From Stutzerimonas stutzeri (GTDB taxonomy: Bacteria > Pseudomonadota > Gammaproteobacteria > Pseudomonadales > Pseudomonadaceae): DNA of 64,000 nt. This document shows, piece by piece, positions 17,515 to 25,561 of this stretch. Position 1 is the stretch's first letter; the number at the start of each line of letters is the position of its first letter. Position numbers and translations under genes: made by a program. The notes under the pieces were generated by a model. The model had not been told where the DNA came from. It worked only from the letters and a program-made list of their open reading frames with translations, and made no database searches. Where the stretch lies: contig NZ_CP046902.1 in assembly GCF_009789555.1 (NCBI RefSeq), positions 3,798,001 to 3,862,000 on the forward strand, written 5' to 3'.

Positions 17515-17532
17515 AAGGCCCCGAAGGGCCTT
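17515..17532 (-). terminator. Rho-independent terminator after flgE
   Basis: A 7-bp stem AAGGCCC / GGGCCTT with a 4-base loop. On the minus strand it is followed by a run of T (TTTTTGTTTTGTTT), about 48 bases after the flgE stop. It separates flgBCDE from flgFGHIJKL. Confidence 0.88.
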
Positions 17533-17579
17533 CTGAATATCGAAGCGGCAGATTCCCGCCGTCGGCGGTGCCGCCGCGA

Positions 17580-18869
17580 TCAACGCAGATTGATGATCGT
17601 CTGGGTGATCGCGCTTTCGGTTTCGATGGTCTTTGCGTTGGCCTGGTAGTTACGCTGCGCCACGATCAGATTGACCAACTGGTCCGACAGCTCGACGTTG
17701 GAATCCTCGAGCGCGCCGGCCTGCAACGAACCCAGCGTGCCGCTGCCCGGTGGGTTACGCACCGGCTCGCCCGAGTCGAAGGACTGCACCCATTGGGTCT
17801 TGCCGACCGGCGTCAAGCCCTGGACGTTGGCGAAATTGGCCAGGATGATCTGGCCCTGCACCTTGGACTGGCCGTTGGTGTAGCGAGCGAAGATTTCACC
17901 GGTCTCGCTGATCTCAAGACCTGCCAGCTCGCCAGTGGTGTAGCCGTCCTGGCTGACGCTATTGACTGCGAACGCGCTGGCGTACTGGGTCGAGCCGCGC
18001 ATGTCGAGCGTCATGTTCAAGCCACCTGCCGGCGCTGCATTGTTCAGCGACCAGGTACCGTCGCTGTTCTGCATCGCAGGCTGCCAGCCGGCAATCGCCA
18101 TGCTGCCGCCGGCGGGCGTCAGCAGACTTCCCGATGGGCTGAACTCGAGCGTGATCGAGCTTGGCGAGGTGCCGTTCACAGGGTCCGTAGGTGTCTGCGG
18201 ATTCCGGCCGTCGATGAGGACGTTCATCTGCCAGGTGTTGGAAGTGGGCGACTTCACGAAGTACTGGGTCATGACGTGGGCGTTACCCTGCTCGTCATAG
18301 ATGTTGGTAGATGTCGACGAGTTATAGCTCAGCGGATCGGCAGGATCGAACGGTGTATTGACCGGCTGCGTGTTGGTCGAATTGAGGTTGAATCCCTGCG
18401 TGACGCTGGTCGTCGCCCTCGGCTCCTGACTGGCGGTCTGGATCTTCAGATTGCTGACCTGACCGGTCTGGATATTGCCGTTGCCATCGACGGAATATCC
18501 CTGAAGGTTATAGCCGAAGTTGTCGACCAGGTTACCTTCCTTGTCCGTGCCGAAATAACCGGCACGGGTATAGCTCAAGGCACCATTGTTGCTGACCTGG
18601 AAGAAGCCGTTGCCATTGATCGCCAGGTCGAGCGCGTTTTGCGTGTAGTTGATGTTGCCCTGGTTGAACTGCTGCGACACGTTGGCCAGCAGGACACCAC
18701 TGCCCTGGGGGTTCTTGCCCGTACCCAGCACAGAGGAAGCATAGACATCGGCGAATTCCGCACGCGACTGCTTGAAGCCTGCGGTGCCCGCGTTGGCGAT
18801 GTTGTTACCTGTTACGTTGAGGTCTTTGCTGGCGGCACGCATGCCGCTGAGGCCGATATTGAACGACAT
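17580..18869 (-). CDS. flgE: Flagellar hook protein FlgE
   Basis: A 429-residue protein that polymerises into the flexible hook. The N-terminus carries MSFNIGLSGMRAASKDLNV and GNNIANAGTAGFKQSRAEF; the middle has INGNGFFQVSNNGALSYTRAG; the C-terminal helix is EDSNVELSDQLVNLIVAQR. AGGAGCAATTG precedes the ATG at 18869; a TTG one codon upstream is not favoured. It is the last gene of flgBCDE and is followed by a terminator. Confidence 0.96.
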   Translation of the reverse strand: MSFNIGLSGMRAASKDLNVTGNNIANAGTAGFKQSRAEFADVYASSVLGTGKNPQGSGVLLANVSQQFNQGNINYTQNALDLAINGNGFFQVSNNGALSYTRAGYFGTDKEGNLVDNFGYNLQGYSVDGNGNIQTGQVSNLKIQTASQEPRATTSVTQGFNLNSTNTQPVNTPFDPADPLSYNSSTSTNIYDEQGNAHVMTQYFVKSPTSNTWQMNVLIDGRNPQTPTDPVNGTSPSSITLEFSPSGSLLTPAGGSMAIAGWQPAMQNSDGTWSLNNAAPAGGLNMTLDMRGSTQYASAFAVNSVSQDGYTTGELAGLEISETGEIFARYTNGQSKVQGQIILANFANVQGLTPVGKTQWVQSFDSGEPVRNPPGSGTLGSLQAGALEDSNVELSDQLVNLIVAQRNYQANAKTIETESAITQTIINLR

Positions 18870-18900
18870 CAATTGCTCCTGTTACCGGACGCGCCGGTAG

Positions 18901-19581
18901 TTACTGACCGATGACCTGGACCTGTGACAGCCCGATGCTGCCGATGCCGGCCAGGTTGAGCATCAGCTCCCCGCCGTTCTGTCCGAGCGTGACGCTGTCT
19001 ACGTTGGCGGGCAGCAGGGTATACAGACCCTTGGTCTCGCCTTGGTAGGTGGCTTGTGCTTCGAATCGGTAGGTTCCCGGCGGCAGGGTCTTGCCGCTCG
19101 AGTCCTTGCCGTCCCACATGAACGAAACGTTGCCGGCTTCCTGCGGGCCCATGTTGATTCGGTTCACCACAGTGCCAGCGCTGTCGTAGACATTGACCGC
19201 GACGTTACTGCTCGAGGTGGGCAGTACCAGGCTGGCCTTGAACGTCTCGCTGGTGTCGACCACGGCCTTGTCCGTCGGCACGATCACCTTGCGACCGACC
19301 AGCGACGACGCCTGCAACGCCTGGGACGACTGATACCCCGACAGGATGGTTTCCATGCTCGAGTTCAGCTTCTCGACCCCCTCGACCGTGCTGAACTGGG
19401 CCAGCTGGGCAATGAATTCGCCGTTTTCCTGGGGCTCCAGCGGGTTCTGGTTGTTCAATTGAGTCACCAGCAACTCGAGGAACTCGTTCTTGCCGAGATC
19501 GTTGCTTTTTACTTCCCGATCCCGAACCTGATATTGGTCGAGTACCGAACCGGTACCGCCGACGCCGCCTGTTGTGCTCAT
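18901..19581 (-). CDS. flgD: Flagellar hook-capping protein FlgD
   Basis: A 226-residue scaffold that caps the growing hook. The conserved N-terminal half (LGKNEFLELLVTQLNNQNPLEP, then FIAQLAQFSTVEGVEKLN) is followed by the FlgD Ig-like domain with FMWDGKDSSGKTLPPGTY, a hallmark of the family, and a C-terminal tudor-like segment. It lies between flgC and flgE with short spacers. Confidence 0.95.
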   Translation of the reverse strand: MSTTGGVGGTGSVLDQYQVRDREVKSNDLGKNEFLELLVTQLNNQNPLEPQENGEFIAQLAQFSTVEGVEKLNSSMETILSGYQSSQALQASSLVGRKVIVPTDKAVVDTSETFKASLVLPTSSSNVAVNVYDSAGTVVNRINMGPQEAGNVSFMWDGKDSSGKTLPPGTYRFEAQATYQGETKGLYTLLPANVDSVTLGQNGGELMLNLAGIGSIGLSQVQVIGQ

Positions 19582-19599
19582 GGCAATCTCTCGTAAGGG

Positions 19600-20043
19600 T
19601 TACTGGCCCAGGGTCAATACTTTCTGCAACATGGTCTTGGCCGTGTTCATCAGCTCGGCGTTGGTCTGGAACGAGCGGCTGGCCGAGATCATGTCAGCCA
19701 TCTCCTCCACCACGTTGACGTTCGGGTAATAGACGTAGCCTTCGGCATTGGCAGCCGGGTGATTGGGCTCGTAGCGGGCCTGAAGCTCACTCTGATCCTC
19801 CACCACGCCAAGCACCTGAACGCCCGCGCCGGCCTGGTCCTGCTCGGCGAACAGGGATGAGTTCGGCGTGCCATTGGCCTGCTGCAGAACAGTGGCGAAA
19901 ACCGGATGACGCGCACGGTAGGTCTGATCGACGCTGGAAGAGACCGTCTCGGCGTTGGCGATATTGCTCGAGATGGTGTTCAGGCGAGTGCTCTGGGCAC
20001 TCATGCCGCTGCCGGCAATGTTGAATACGCTGCTAAGAGACAT
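19600..20043 (-). CDS. flgC: Flagellar proximal rod protein FlgC
   Basis: A 147-residue rod protein. It shows the N-terminal rod signature SGMSAQSTRLNTISSNIANAE and the C-terminal PNVNVVEEMADMISASRSFQ, both diagnostic of FlgC. A good ribosome-binding sequence (AAGGAG) precedes the ATG. Second gene of flgBCDE, 14 bp after flgB. Confidence 0.95.
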   Translation of the reverse strand: MSLSSVFNIAGSGMSAQSTRLNTISSNIANAETVSSSVDQTYRARHPVFATVLQQANGTPNSSLFAEQDQAGAGVQVLGVVEDQSELQARYEPNHPAANAEGYVYYPNVNVVEEMADMISASRSFQTNAELMNTAKTMLQKVLTLGQ

Positions 20044-20057
20044 GAGTTGCGCTCCTT

Positions 20058-20462
20058 TTATTCGCCGCGCAGGGCGCTCATGAGCCCCCTGAACTTACTG
20101 TTGAGCAAGGTGAAGCTTGCCTGGAAATCGATGGCGTTTTCGGCATAGGCGGCTTGTTCGACCTGCGCATCGACCGTGTTCTGGTCCAGCGATGCATGCG
20201 CGGGCGTGCGGAAGCGCAATCCCGGGTCGGCGATTTCCATGCCTTGGACGGCAATGTGCTTGCTACTGGTGACCGCAACGCCGAACCCGTCCTCGGGCTG
20301 GCCCTTCTGGGCCGCGAGAACGGCACCGAACTCCAGATCACGCGCCTTGTAGTTAGGCGTATCGGCGTTGGCGATGTTGTTGGCCAACACCTCGGCACGC
20401 TGGGCGCGAAACCCGAGCGCTTTCTCGTGGATACCCAGTGCCTTATCGAAACTGATGCTCAT
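20058..20462 (-). CDS. flgB: Flagellar proximal rod protein FlgB
   Basis: A 134-residue rod protein, first of flgBCDE. It begins MSISFDKALGIHEKALGF and carries the rod signature RAEVLANNIANADTPNYKARD. The frame continues upstream to 20510, but that would run through the sigma-54 promoter at 20506-20521, so the ATG at 20462 is the real start; GAGGG precedes it. Confidence 0.95.
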   Translation of the reverse strand: MSISFDKALGIHEKALGFRAQRAEVLANNIANADTPNYKARDLEFGAVLAAQKGQPEDGFGVAVTSSKHIAVQGMEIADPGLRFRTPAHASLDQNTVDAQVEQAAYAENAIDFQASFTLLNSKFRGLMSALRGE

Positions 20463-20505
20463 GATCTGGCCCTCTGCCGGATACAAGTCTGCTTGGCAAA
20501 CTATG

Positions 20506-20521
20506 AGCAAAGGCCGTGCCA
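20506..20521 (-). promoter_or_regulatory. Sigma-54 promoter of flgBCDE
   Basis: On the minus strand the sequence reads TGGCAC-GGCCT-TTGCT, a complete RpoN -24/-12 match. The predicted start is near 20495, about 34 bases before the flgB ATG. The operon is RpoN-dependent in P. aeruginosa. Confidence 0.9.
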
Positions 20522-20533
20522 GTTACATAAGTC

Positions 20534-20546
20534 GTTGATTAATAAG
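20534..20546. promoter_or_regulatory. Upstream motif shared with flgF promoter (possible activator site)
   Basis: GTTGATTAATAAG lies 13 bp upstream of the flgB -24 element, nearly identical to the motif at 17484-17496 upstream of flgF and in the same orientation relative to the promoter. Role as an activator site is an inference. Confidence 0.4.
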
Positions 20547-20667
20547 GACTTTCTAAAGGACAACCAAGTGGCAAGTGTCAAAAGCGGCAAGGCTTTTCCA
20601 GCCTGTTGCCGCTTATTCTCGCCTGAGCGACAGATTTCTGCCGCTACCGCATGCGCGCCTGGACGCG

Positions 20668-21492
20668 TTATTTGGCTTTATAGATGATGCCTGGGCTGCA
20701 CTGGATCATCTGGTACAGCTCGGGAAGGCCGTTCAACGCCTCGGAAGCGCCCAGAAACAGGTAACCGCCTGGCTTGAGGGTGGCATGGATGCGCTTGAGG
20801 ATGTCCTTTTTCACGTCGGCCGAGAAATAGATCAGGACGTTGCGGCAGAACACCACATCGAATTTTCCAAGCACTGCGTAGCTGTCGAGCAAGTTCTGGA
20901 CGCGGAACTCGACGCGGCTTCGAATGGCCGGCTTGACCACCCAGCGCCCGGGCGTCTTGACATCGAAGTAGCGTTGCAGGCGCTCGCCGGACAGGCCGCG
21001 CGCAATGGCGAGGCTGTCGTACTCGGCCGCCTTGGAAGCCGCCAGCATCGTCCCGGACAACTCGGTCGCCACGATCTGCACCGCAGTTTTCGGCTGGCCA
21101 GGGCTGCTGCGTTCGTACTCATCGACTGTCATCGATAGCGAGTAAGGCTCCTGGCCCGAAGAACAGGCTGCCGACCAGATACGCAAGCGTTGCCCCGGCG
21201 CGTTTTTGAGCAGCTCCGGCAGAATGCGTGTCCTGAGCACCTCGAACGGATAACTGTCGCGAAACCACAGCGTCTCGTTGGTCGTCATCGCATCCACGAC
21301 CTGCTCACGCAGGCCACTGCGCGGCTGGGCCTGGATCTTCCTGACCAAATCGCCAAGGCTCTTGAGCCCCTGCTGCTCCATCAGCTTGTTCAGCCGGCTG
21401 GACACCAGATACTGCTTGTTGCCGCCTAGCAGGATGCCGCAGGTCTTCTCGAGGAATATTCGGAACTGATCAAAATCCGGATCACCTGACAC
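20668..21492 (-). CDS. cheR: Chemotaxis protein methyltransferase CheR
   Basis: A 274-residue SAM-dependent enzyme that methylates glutamates of chemoreceptors. The helical N-terminal domain (1-85: FRIFLEKTCGILLGGNKQYL) leads to the methyltransferase core with TTNETLWFRDSYPFEVL, the SAM loop IWSAACSSGQEPYSL near residue 105, and VVFCRNVLIYF near 213. The best start is a GTG at 21492. It follows cheV by 38 bp. Length equals that of CheR linked to flgA in other Pseudomonas. Confidence 0.95.
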   Translation of the reverse strand: MSGDPDFDQFRIFLEKTCGILLGGNKQYLVSSRLNKLMEQQGLKSLGDLVRKIQAQPRSGLREQVVDAMTTNETLWFRDSYPFEVLRTRILPELLKNAPGQRLRIWSAACSSGQEPYSLSMTVDEYERSSPGQPKTAVQIVATELSGTMLAASKAAEYDSLAIARGLSGERLQRYFDVKTPGRWVVKPAIRSRVEFRVQNLLDSYAVLGKFDVVFCRNVLIYFSADVKKDILKRIHATLKPGGYLFLGASEALNGLPELYQMIQCSPGIIYKAK

Positions 21493-21530
21493 TAATAATG
21501 CCCACCAGTCTTATTGGAGAGGACCACGCC

Positions 21531-22463
21531 TCAATTTCCATCCGTTGCCCGGATTCGTTCTATCACTCGGTTGGCCAGATCGTCCGCCTGGAACTTGGCG
21601 AGAAAATCATCGGCGCCGACCCGCTTGACCATTCCCTGGTTGAACACGCCTGAAAGCGAAGTATGCAGCAGAACGTGCAGGTCGCGCATGGCAGGGTCCT
21701 GACGGACCTCGGTGGTCAGGGTATATCCATCCATCTCTGGCATCTCGATGTCGGAAATCATCATCACGAACTCGTCGGAGGGTTTCTTGCCTTCGGCCAC
21801 CAGCTTTCGCAAGTAGGTCAGCGCCTGGCGGCCATCGTTCTGCGCGACCACCTCGATTCCCAGGTTCTGTAGACAACGAATAATCTGCTTTCGCGCAACG
21901 GAGGAATCATCGACGATAAGCACCCGACTGGACGACGCTTTACTGCTGGTTGCTTCGTCCGAGATGCGGACCGAAAGCAGCTCGGACACCGGCGCGACTT
22001 CGGCCAGCACCTTTTCGACGTCGATGATCTCGACCATCTGACCATCCACATGGGTTACAGCCGTCAGATAATGGTCGTGTCCGACACCCTTGGGTGGCGG
22101 CAGGATCGCCTCCCAGTTCATGTTGACGATCCGCTCCACCGAGCGCACGAGAAACCCCAGCACCTTGGTGTTGTATTCGACAATGATGGCAAAACTGTTA
22201 GACAGATCCTGCAGCGCCGGCTTTCCGGTAGCCAGAGACAGATCAAGGATCGAAAGCGTGCTGCCGCGTATGTTCGCAACGCCGCGAACAACCGGGCTGG
22301 ACCGAGGCATGACGGTCAGCCGAGGGCATTGCAACACCTCTTTGACCTTGAACACATTGATGCCATAAAGCTGTTTGTCATCGAGCCGGAATAACAGCAA
22401 CTCCAGACGATTCTGCCCGACCAGCTGAGTGCGCTGGTTAACCGAATCCAATACACCGGCCAT
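21531..22463 (-). CDS. cheV: Chemotaxis coupling protein CheV
   Basis: A 310-residue CheW-receiver fusion. The CheW-like domain (about 15-155: LELLLFRLDDKQLYGINVFK, PVVRGVANIRGSTLSILDL) couples receptors to CheA. The response-regulator domain (about 180-305) has RVLIVDDSSVARKQI, the phosphoacceptor Asp in MMISDIEMPEMDGYTL, and HTSLSG and DDFLAKF at the usual later positions. The frame is open upstream to 22595, into flgA on the other strand; the ATG at 22463 fits the family. Divergent from flgA. Confidence 0.95.
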   Translation of the reverse strand: MAGVLDSVNQRTQLVGQNRLELLLFRLDDKQLYGINVFKVKEVLQCPRLTVMPRSSPVVRGVANIRGSTLSILDLSLATGKPALQDLSNSFAIIVEYNTKVLGFLVRSVERIVNMNWEAILPPPKGVGHDHYLTAVTHVDGQMVEIIDVEKVLAEVAPVSELLSVRISDEATSSKASSSRVLIVDDSSVARKQIIRCLQNLGIEVVAQNDGRQALTYLRKLVAEGKKPSDEFVMMISDIEMPEMDGYTLTTEVRQDPAMRDLHVLLHTSLSGVFNQGMVKRVGADDFLAKFQADDLANRVIERIRATDGN

Positions 22464-22517
22464 GCCAGTTTCCTCTTGCTTGCGAAATGGGCGTTCAGAT
22501 GCCACATCGCTCCGATT

Positions 22518-22533
22518 CGGCACGTCACTTGCT
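22518..22533 (+). promoter_or_regulatory. Sigma-54-type promoter of flgA
   Basis: CGGCAC-GTCAC-TTGCT on the plus strand matches the RpoN consensus with one mismatch and keeps the invariant GG and GC. The predicted start is about 22544, so the flgA ATG at 22557 is favoured over that at 22545, which would be leaderless. Confidence 0.75.
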
Positions 22534-22556
22534 TGTGACATGCCATGAGCGAACAC

Positions 22557-23297
22557 ATGACTTTTTTCCGGCGTCCTTGCAGCACGCTGTGCCACGCAAT
22601 CCTGTTAACGGTGCTATGCGGGCTGAGCCCGTTTGCTGATTCGGCAAGCGTGACACGGCCTGAACAGCTTATCGACGCGACCCGCAGTTTTCTTGAGCGT
22701 GAAGTGACCGACTATTTGCAGCGTAGCCAAATTCAGGCGCGCCACGAAATCGAGATCAACAGACTCGATCCACGGCTGCGTCTGGCGCACTGCAATCGTC
22801 CCTTGACCACGAAACTGGAAAGCCCCGCCCAACCGGTTGGTCGCGCGACCGTACGGGTCAGTTGTGAAGGTGCTTCGCCCTGGTCCGTTTTCGTTCCCGC
22901 CCAGGTCCACCTGTATCGCGCGGTGGTTGTCGCACGGCGTCCGCTTGCGCGTGAAAGCATTGTCCAGATAGATGATGTCACCCTGGCCGAGCGCGACGTC
23001 AGCCTGCTGACCCAGGGCTATCTGACCGCGTTCGATCAGGTGGTGGGCAACAAGGTCACCCGCAGCGCCCTCCCCGATCAGGTGCTCGCCCCTGGTTATG
23101 TGTCTGCCGCCGAGATCGTGCGCAAGGGCGACCAGGTCATAATCAGCGCGAACAATTCGACGATAAATGTGAGAATGCCGGGCGAAGCCCTGTCAGACGG
23201 CGCACTCAATAGTCAGATCCGGGTCCGGAACCTGCGTTCCGGGCGAACGATCAAGGCACGCGTCGTCGGGCCTGGGCAGGTGGAAGTCGCTATGTAG
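22557..23297 (+). CDS. flgA: Flagellar P-ring assembly chaperone FlgA
   Basis: A 246-residue periplasmic chaperone for FlgI. It has a signal peptide (MTFFRRPCSTLCHAILLTVL, cleavage near ADSAS) and a C-terminal SAF domain (about 125-190: VVVARRPLARESIVQIDDVTL, then QVLAPGYVSAAEIVRKGDQV). The end NLRSGRTIKARVVGPGQVEV is typical. A second ATG four codons upstream (22545) is possible. It diverges from cheV and is followed by flgMN, which have their own promoter. Confidence 0.94.
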   Translation: MTFFRRPCSTLCHAILLTVLCGLSPFADSASVTRPEQLIDATRSFLEREVTDYLQRSQIQARHEIEINRLDPRLRLAHCNRPLTTKLESPAQPVGRATVRVSCEGASPWSVFVPAQVHLYRAVVVARRPLARESIVQIDDVTLAERDVSLLTQGYLTAFDQVVGNKVTRSALPDQVLAPGYVSAAEIVRKGDQVIISANNSTINVRMPGEALSDGALNSQIRVRNLRSGRTIKARVVGPGQVEVAM

Positions 23298-23340
23298 GCA
23301 AGGATTTCACTCCTTGCCACATTCAACCGTCAAAAAAAGC

Positions 23341-23367
23341 TAAAGTTTTGTGCAGCGTTGCCGAAAA
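23341..23367 (+). promoter_or_regulatory. FliA (sigma-28) promoter of flgMN
   Basis: TAAA (23341-23344), a 15-bp spacer and GCCGAAAA (23360-23367) match the flagellar sigma-28 consensus TAAA-N15-GCCGATAA with one mismatch. It lies 36 bp before the flgM ATG, consistent with FliA controlling its own anti-sigma factor. Confidence 0.8.
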
Positions 23368-23403
23368 GCAGGCAAGCGTCCTGACTTATTCGAGGTTTCG
23401 ATC

Positions 23404-23733
23404 ATGGCTATCGATTTCAATCGGCCCAACAGTGCCGTCAATCCACCCAGCGGTGGACGCAGTAACGGTGTCCAGAACACCGAGCGCCCGGCCCCCCAGC
23501 AGGTGCCCGCTGATGAAGTGAAGCGCACCAGCAACGCATCGGTGTCCGGTGAGAGCGTTCAGCTGAGCCCGGAAGCGCAGCGTCTTCAGCAAACCACGGA
23601 AAAGCTGGGTCAGCAGCCCGAGGTGGATGAGGCACGTGTCGCTCGGATCAAGCAGGCCATTGCCGATGGCAGCTATCAGGTCGACAACCAGCGAGTAGCG
23701 TCGAAGCTGCTAACGTTCGAAAGCCAGCGTTGA
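23404..23733 (+). CDS. flgM: Anti-sigma-28 factor FlgM
   Basis: A 109-residue protein that holds FliA inactive until the hook is complete, when it is exported. The N-terminus is disordered and polar (MAIDFNRPNSAVNPPSGG), while the C-terminal FliA-binding half has VQLSPEAQRLQQ and RVARIKQAIADGSYQVDNQR followed by VASKLLTFE, the FlgM signature. GAGG precedes the ATG. It is behind a sigma-28 promoter and ahead of flgN. Confidence 0.94.
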   Translation: MAIDFNRPNSAVNPPSGGRSNGVQNTERPAPQQVPADEVKRTSNASVSGESVQLSPEAQRLQQTTEKLGQQPEVDEARVARIKQAIADGSYQVDNQRVASKLLTFESQR

Positions 23734-23780
23734 ACCCTCGGCAGCCGGCGTAGCCAGGCGTCATCGCGTTAGAGGTCACC

Positions 23781-24251
23781 ATGCAAGATACAGAATTGCT
23801 CCAGCAGCTCGTTGACGATATCGGCTCCGCCCGGACGCTTCTTGAGTTGACCAATGCCGAATACCAGGCACTGGCCGAACGTGACCTTGCAAAACTGGAA
23901 CAACTGCTTACGCAGAAGCAGGCGCAGCTAGCGCTGCTCAGCCAACATGGCACGCTGCGCAGCCGGGCGCTCGCCGGGGCGGGGCTCAGAGCCGACAGGT
24001 CCGGCCTGTCCGCCTTCGCCGCAGGATCGCCATTGGCCAGCGAAATTCTCGACCAGGCACAGCAACTCGACGACCTGCTTGACGCCTGCCGAACCGCCAA
24101 CGAGCGCAACGGCAAGATGATCCGCGCCAATCAGCACGTCGTCGGAAGCATGTTGCAGGTCTTGCAGGGCGGCAATCAGACGCCTGATCTCTACGACCGT
24201 CGGGGCGCCGCCGCCAGAAGCGCGAACCATCGCCCGCTGAGCCAGGCCTGA
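23781..24251 (+). CDS. flgN: Flagellar export chaperone FlgN
   Basis: A 156-residue helical chaperone for FlgK and FlgL. Long amphipathic coiled-coil segments (LLQQLVDDIGSARTLLELTN, ALAERDLAKLEQLLTQKQA) and a C-terminal ERNGKMIRANQHVVGSML are typical of FlgN. It lies 47 bp after flgM, with GAGGTCACC before the ATG. Confidence 0.92.
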   Translation: MQDTELLQQLVDDIGSARTLLELTNAEYQALAERDLAKLEQLLTQKQAQLALLSQHGTLRSRALAGAGLRADRSGLSAFAAGSPLASEILDQAQQLDDLLDACRTANERNGKMIRANQHVVGSMLQVLQGGNQTPDLYDRRGAAARSANHRPLSQA

Positions 24252-24324
24252 AACAGACACAGCCACGTCAAGGCAAAGTGCTATCATGGCACGGACGTTG
24301 TTAAATGCCGGAGAGCAGAGCTAA

Positions 24325-25074
24325 GTGTCCAATCCCTTCGCCGACAATGAAGGTCCCCAGCCACCTCAACTACTGAAAACCGCCGTTGAGGTCCATGCGA
24401 ACCTGCGACTCCTGCTGGACAGCCACACGCCCCTGCTGGTCCGTTTCGCCGAACGTAACCAGCGATACCAGACCTATCTGGTCGAGATAAATCGCGAAAA
24501 GGGCTGGATTGCGCTGGACGAGCTGATACCCAGCGACGGCGAGCGCATGATGGCCTCGGGAGAACCCTTCCAGATCGAGGGCTCCTACGAGGGCGTGCGC
24601 ATCGCCTGGGACAACGATCACCCTGTACACCCCAGCGAGCTGGCGGGCGCTCCCTGCTACTGGGCCGCCCTCCCCGTGCAGATCCTTTACCATCAACGGC
24701 GCAACGCCTATCGCGCCCCGCTGAGTGGGCAACCTATTGCGGTCGAGCTGAGCGGCAGGTCGATCAAGCGGCCGCTGGCCGGCAAAGTACTGGACATGTC
24801 CGCCACTGGCTGCAAATTGAGCTTCCCAGGCAACGTGCAAAGCGGCCTGCAAGCGGGCCAAGTCTATGAACAACTCTGCGCCAAACTTCCCTTCGGCACC
24901 ATCACGACCGCAGCCGAGCTGCGCCATGTGATCTTCGATGAAAAGCTCGATATGACGTTCTGCGGGATGCGTTTCCATCGCGTCAGTGGGCTGACGCAGC
25001 GGCAGATCGAACGGTTCGTCTATCAGCTTCAGCGCGAAGCACGACGGGATCAGGCAAACGATCGCTTCAGCTGA
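24325..25074 (+). CDS. flgZ: PilZ-domain flagellar brake protein FlgZ (YcgR family)
   Basis: A 249-residue c-di-GMP effector that slows the flagellar motor when c-di-GMP is high. The N-terminal YcgR domain (about 15-115) is followed by a PilZ domain (about 125-240) with the c-di-GMP-binding motifs RNAYR near residue 130 and DMSATGCKL near 155. Translation starts at a GTG; the sequence GAGAG lies ahead of it. A TGGCAC-GGACG-TTGTT element (24287-24302) just upstream is only a partial sigma-54 match. Its place after flgMN is the usual one in Pseudomonas. Confidence 0.93.
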   Translation: MSNPFADNEGPQPPQLLKTAVEVHANLRLLLDSHTPLLVRFAERNQRYQTYLVEINREKGWIALDELIPSDGERMMASGEPFQIEGSYEGVRIAWDNDHPVHPSELAGAPCYWAALPVQILYHQRRNAYRAPLSGQPIAVELSGRSIKRPLAGKVLDMSATGCKLSFPGNVQSGLQAGQVYEQLCAKLPFGTITTAAELRHVIFDEKLDMTFCGMRFHRVSGLTQRQIERFVYQLQREARRDQANDRFS

Positions 25075-25206
25075 GACCCACGCTGCATCAGGACGGCCCT
25101 CGTATCGAGCATCAGCAAGCCCAACGCCACACCGGCCGGGTAGCGCTGCGTTGCGCGCCCTTCACGCCCGGTGGCGTCTGGTGCGGGACGCGGGGCATTC
25201 GGAAAC

Positions 25207-25283
25207 TGGCGTCCCAGGCGAGGTTCGAACTCACAACCTTCCCCTTAGGAGGGGGATGCTCTATCCAATTGAGCTACTGGGAC
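25207..25283 (-). tRNA. tRNA-Arg (anticodon CCU)
   Basis: A 77-nt cloverleaf with CCA encoded. The acceptor arms are GTCCCAG / CTGGGAC, the T-arm contains GGTTCGAA-type bases (GAGTTCGAACCTC), and the anticodon loop is CTCCTAA with anticodon CCU. It decodes the AGG arginine codon. Stand-alone, between flgZ and the small-protein pair. tRNA genes are common integration sites, but no element or direct repeat is seen beside it. Confidence 0.95.
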
Positions 25284-25509
25284 GCATGAGGCGGCAGCAT
25301 GTTAGCGAGACCTGACCCATTTGTCATGCCCGCCGCACCCTCCACCCCAATTGCGACGAATGCGCGCCACGACCTGTGAACTTGCGACCCGCAAAGCCCG
25401 CATTGCAATCTGCACGGCCTCGTTTTGCAGCATCATGCAAAGCGCATGACCCACTTACGGGGACGCAACATAAGCCATTGAAATATATAGGTTTTTTTAA
25501 TCGAAATAC

Positions 25510-25525
25510 TGGCACGCCGAATGCT
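25510..25525 (+). promoter_or_regulatory. Sigma-54-like promoter ahead of two small-protein genes
   Basis: TGGCAC-GCCGA-ATGCT matches the RpoN consensus TGGCAC-N5-TTGCW with one mismatch and keeps GG and GC at the right spacing. It follows an AT-rich tract (about 25478-25509). The predicted start is near 25537, about 25 bases before the 68-residue gene. Confidence 0.6.
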
Positions 25526-25561
25526 TAAGTCTCCTGACCATCCCATGCGAAGGAGACGCCG

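Noticed and set aside
24287..24302. Sigma-54 promoter for flgZ
   Set aside because: TGGCAC-GGACG-TTGTT lacks the invariant GC of the -12 element.
25207..25283. tRNA-Arg(CCU) as the attachment site of an integrated element
   Set aside because: No integrase, no direct repeat of the tRNA 3' end and no composition shift nearby.
25324..25515. Short minus-strand frame between the tRNA and the small-protein pair
   Set aside because: No ribosome-binding sequence, no recognisable protein features, and it overlaps the sigma-54-like promoter.
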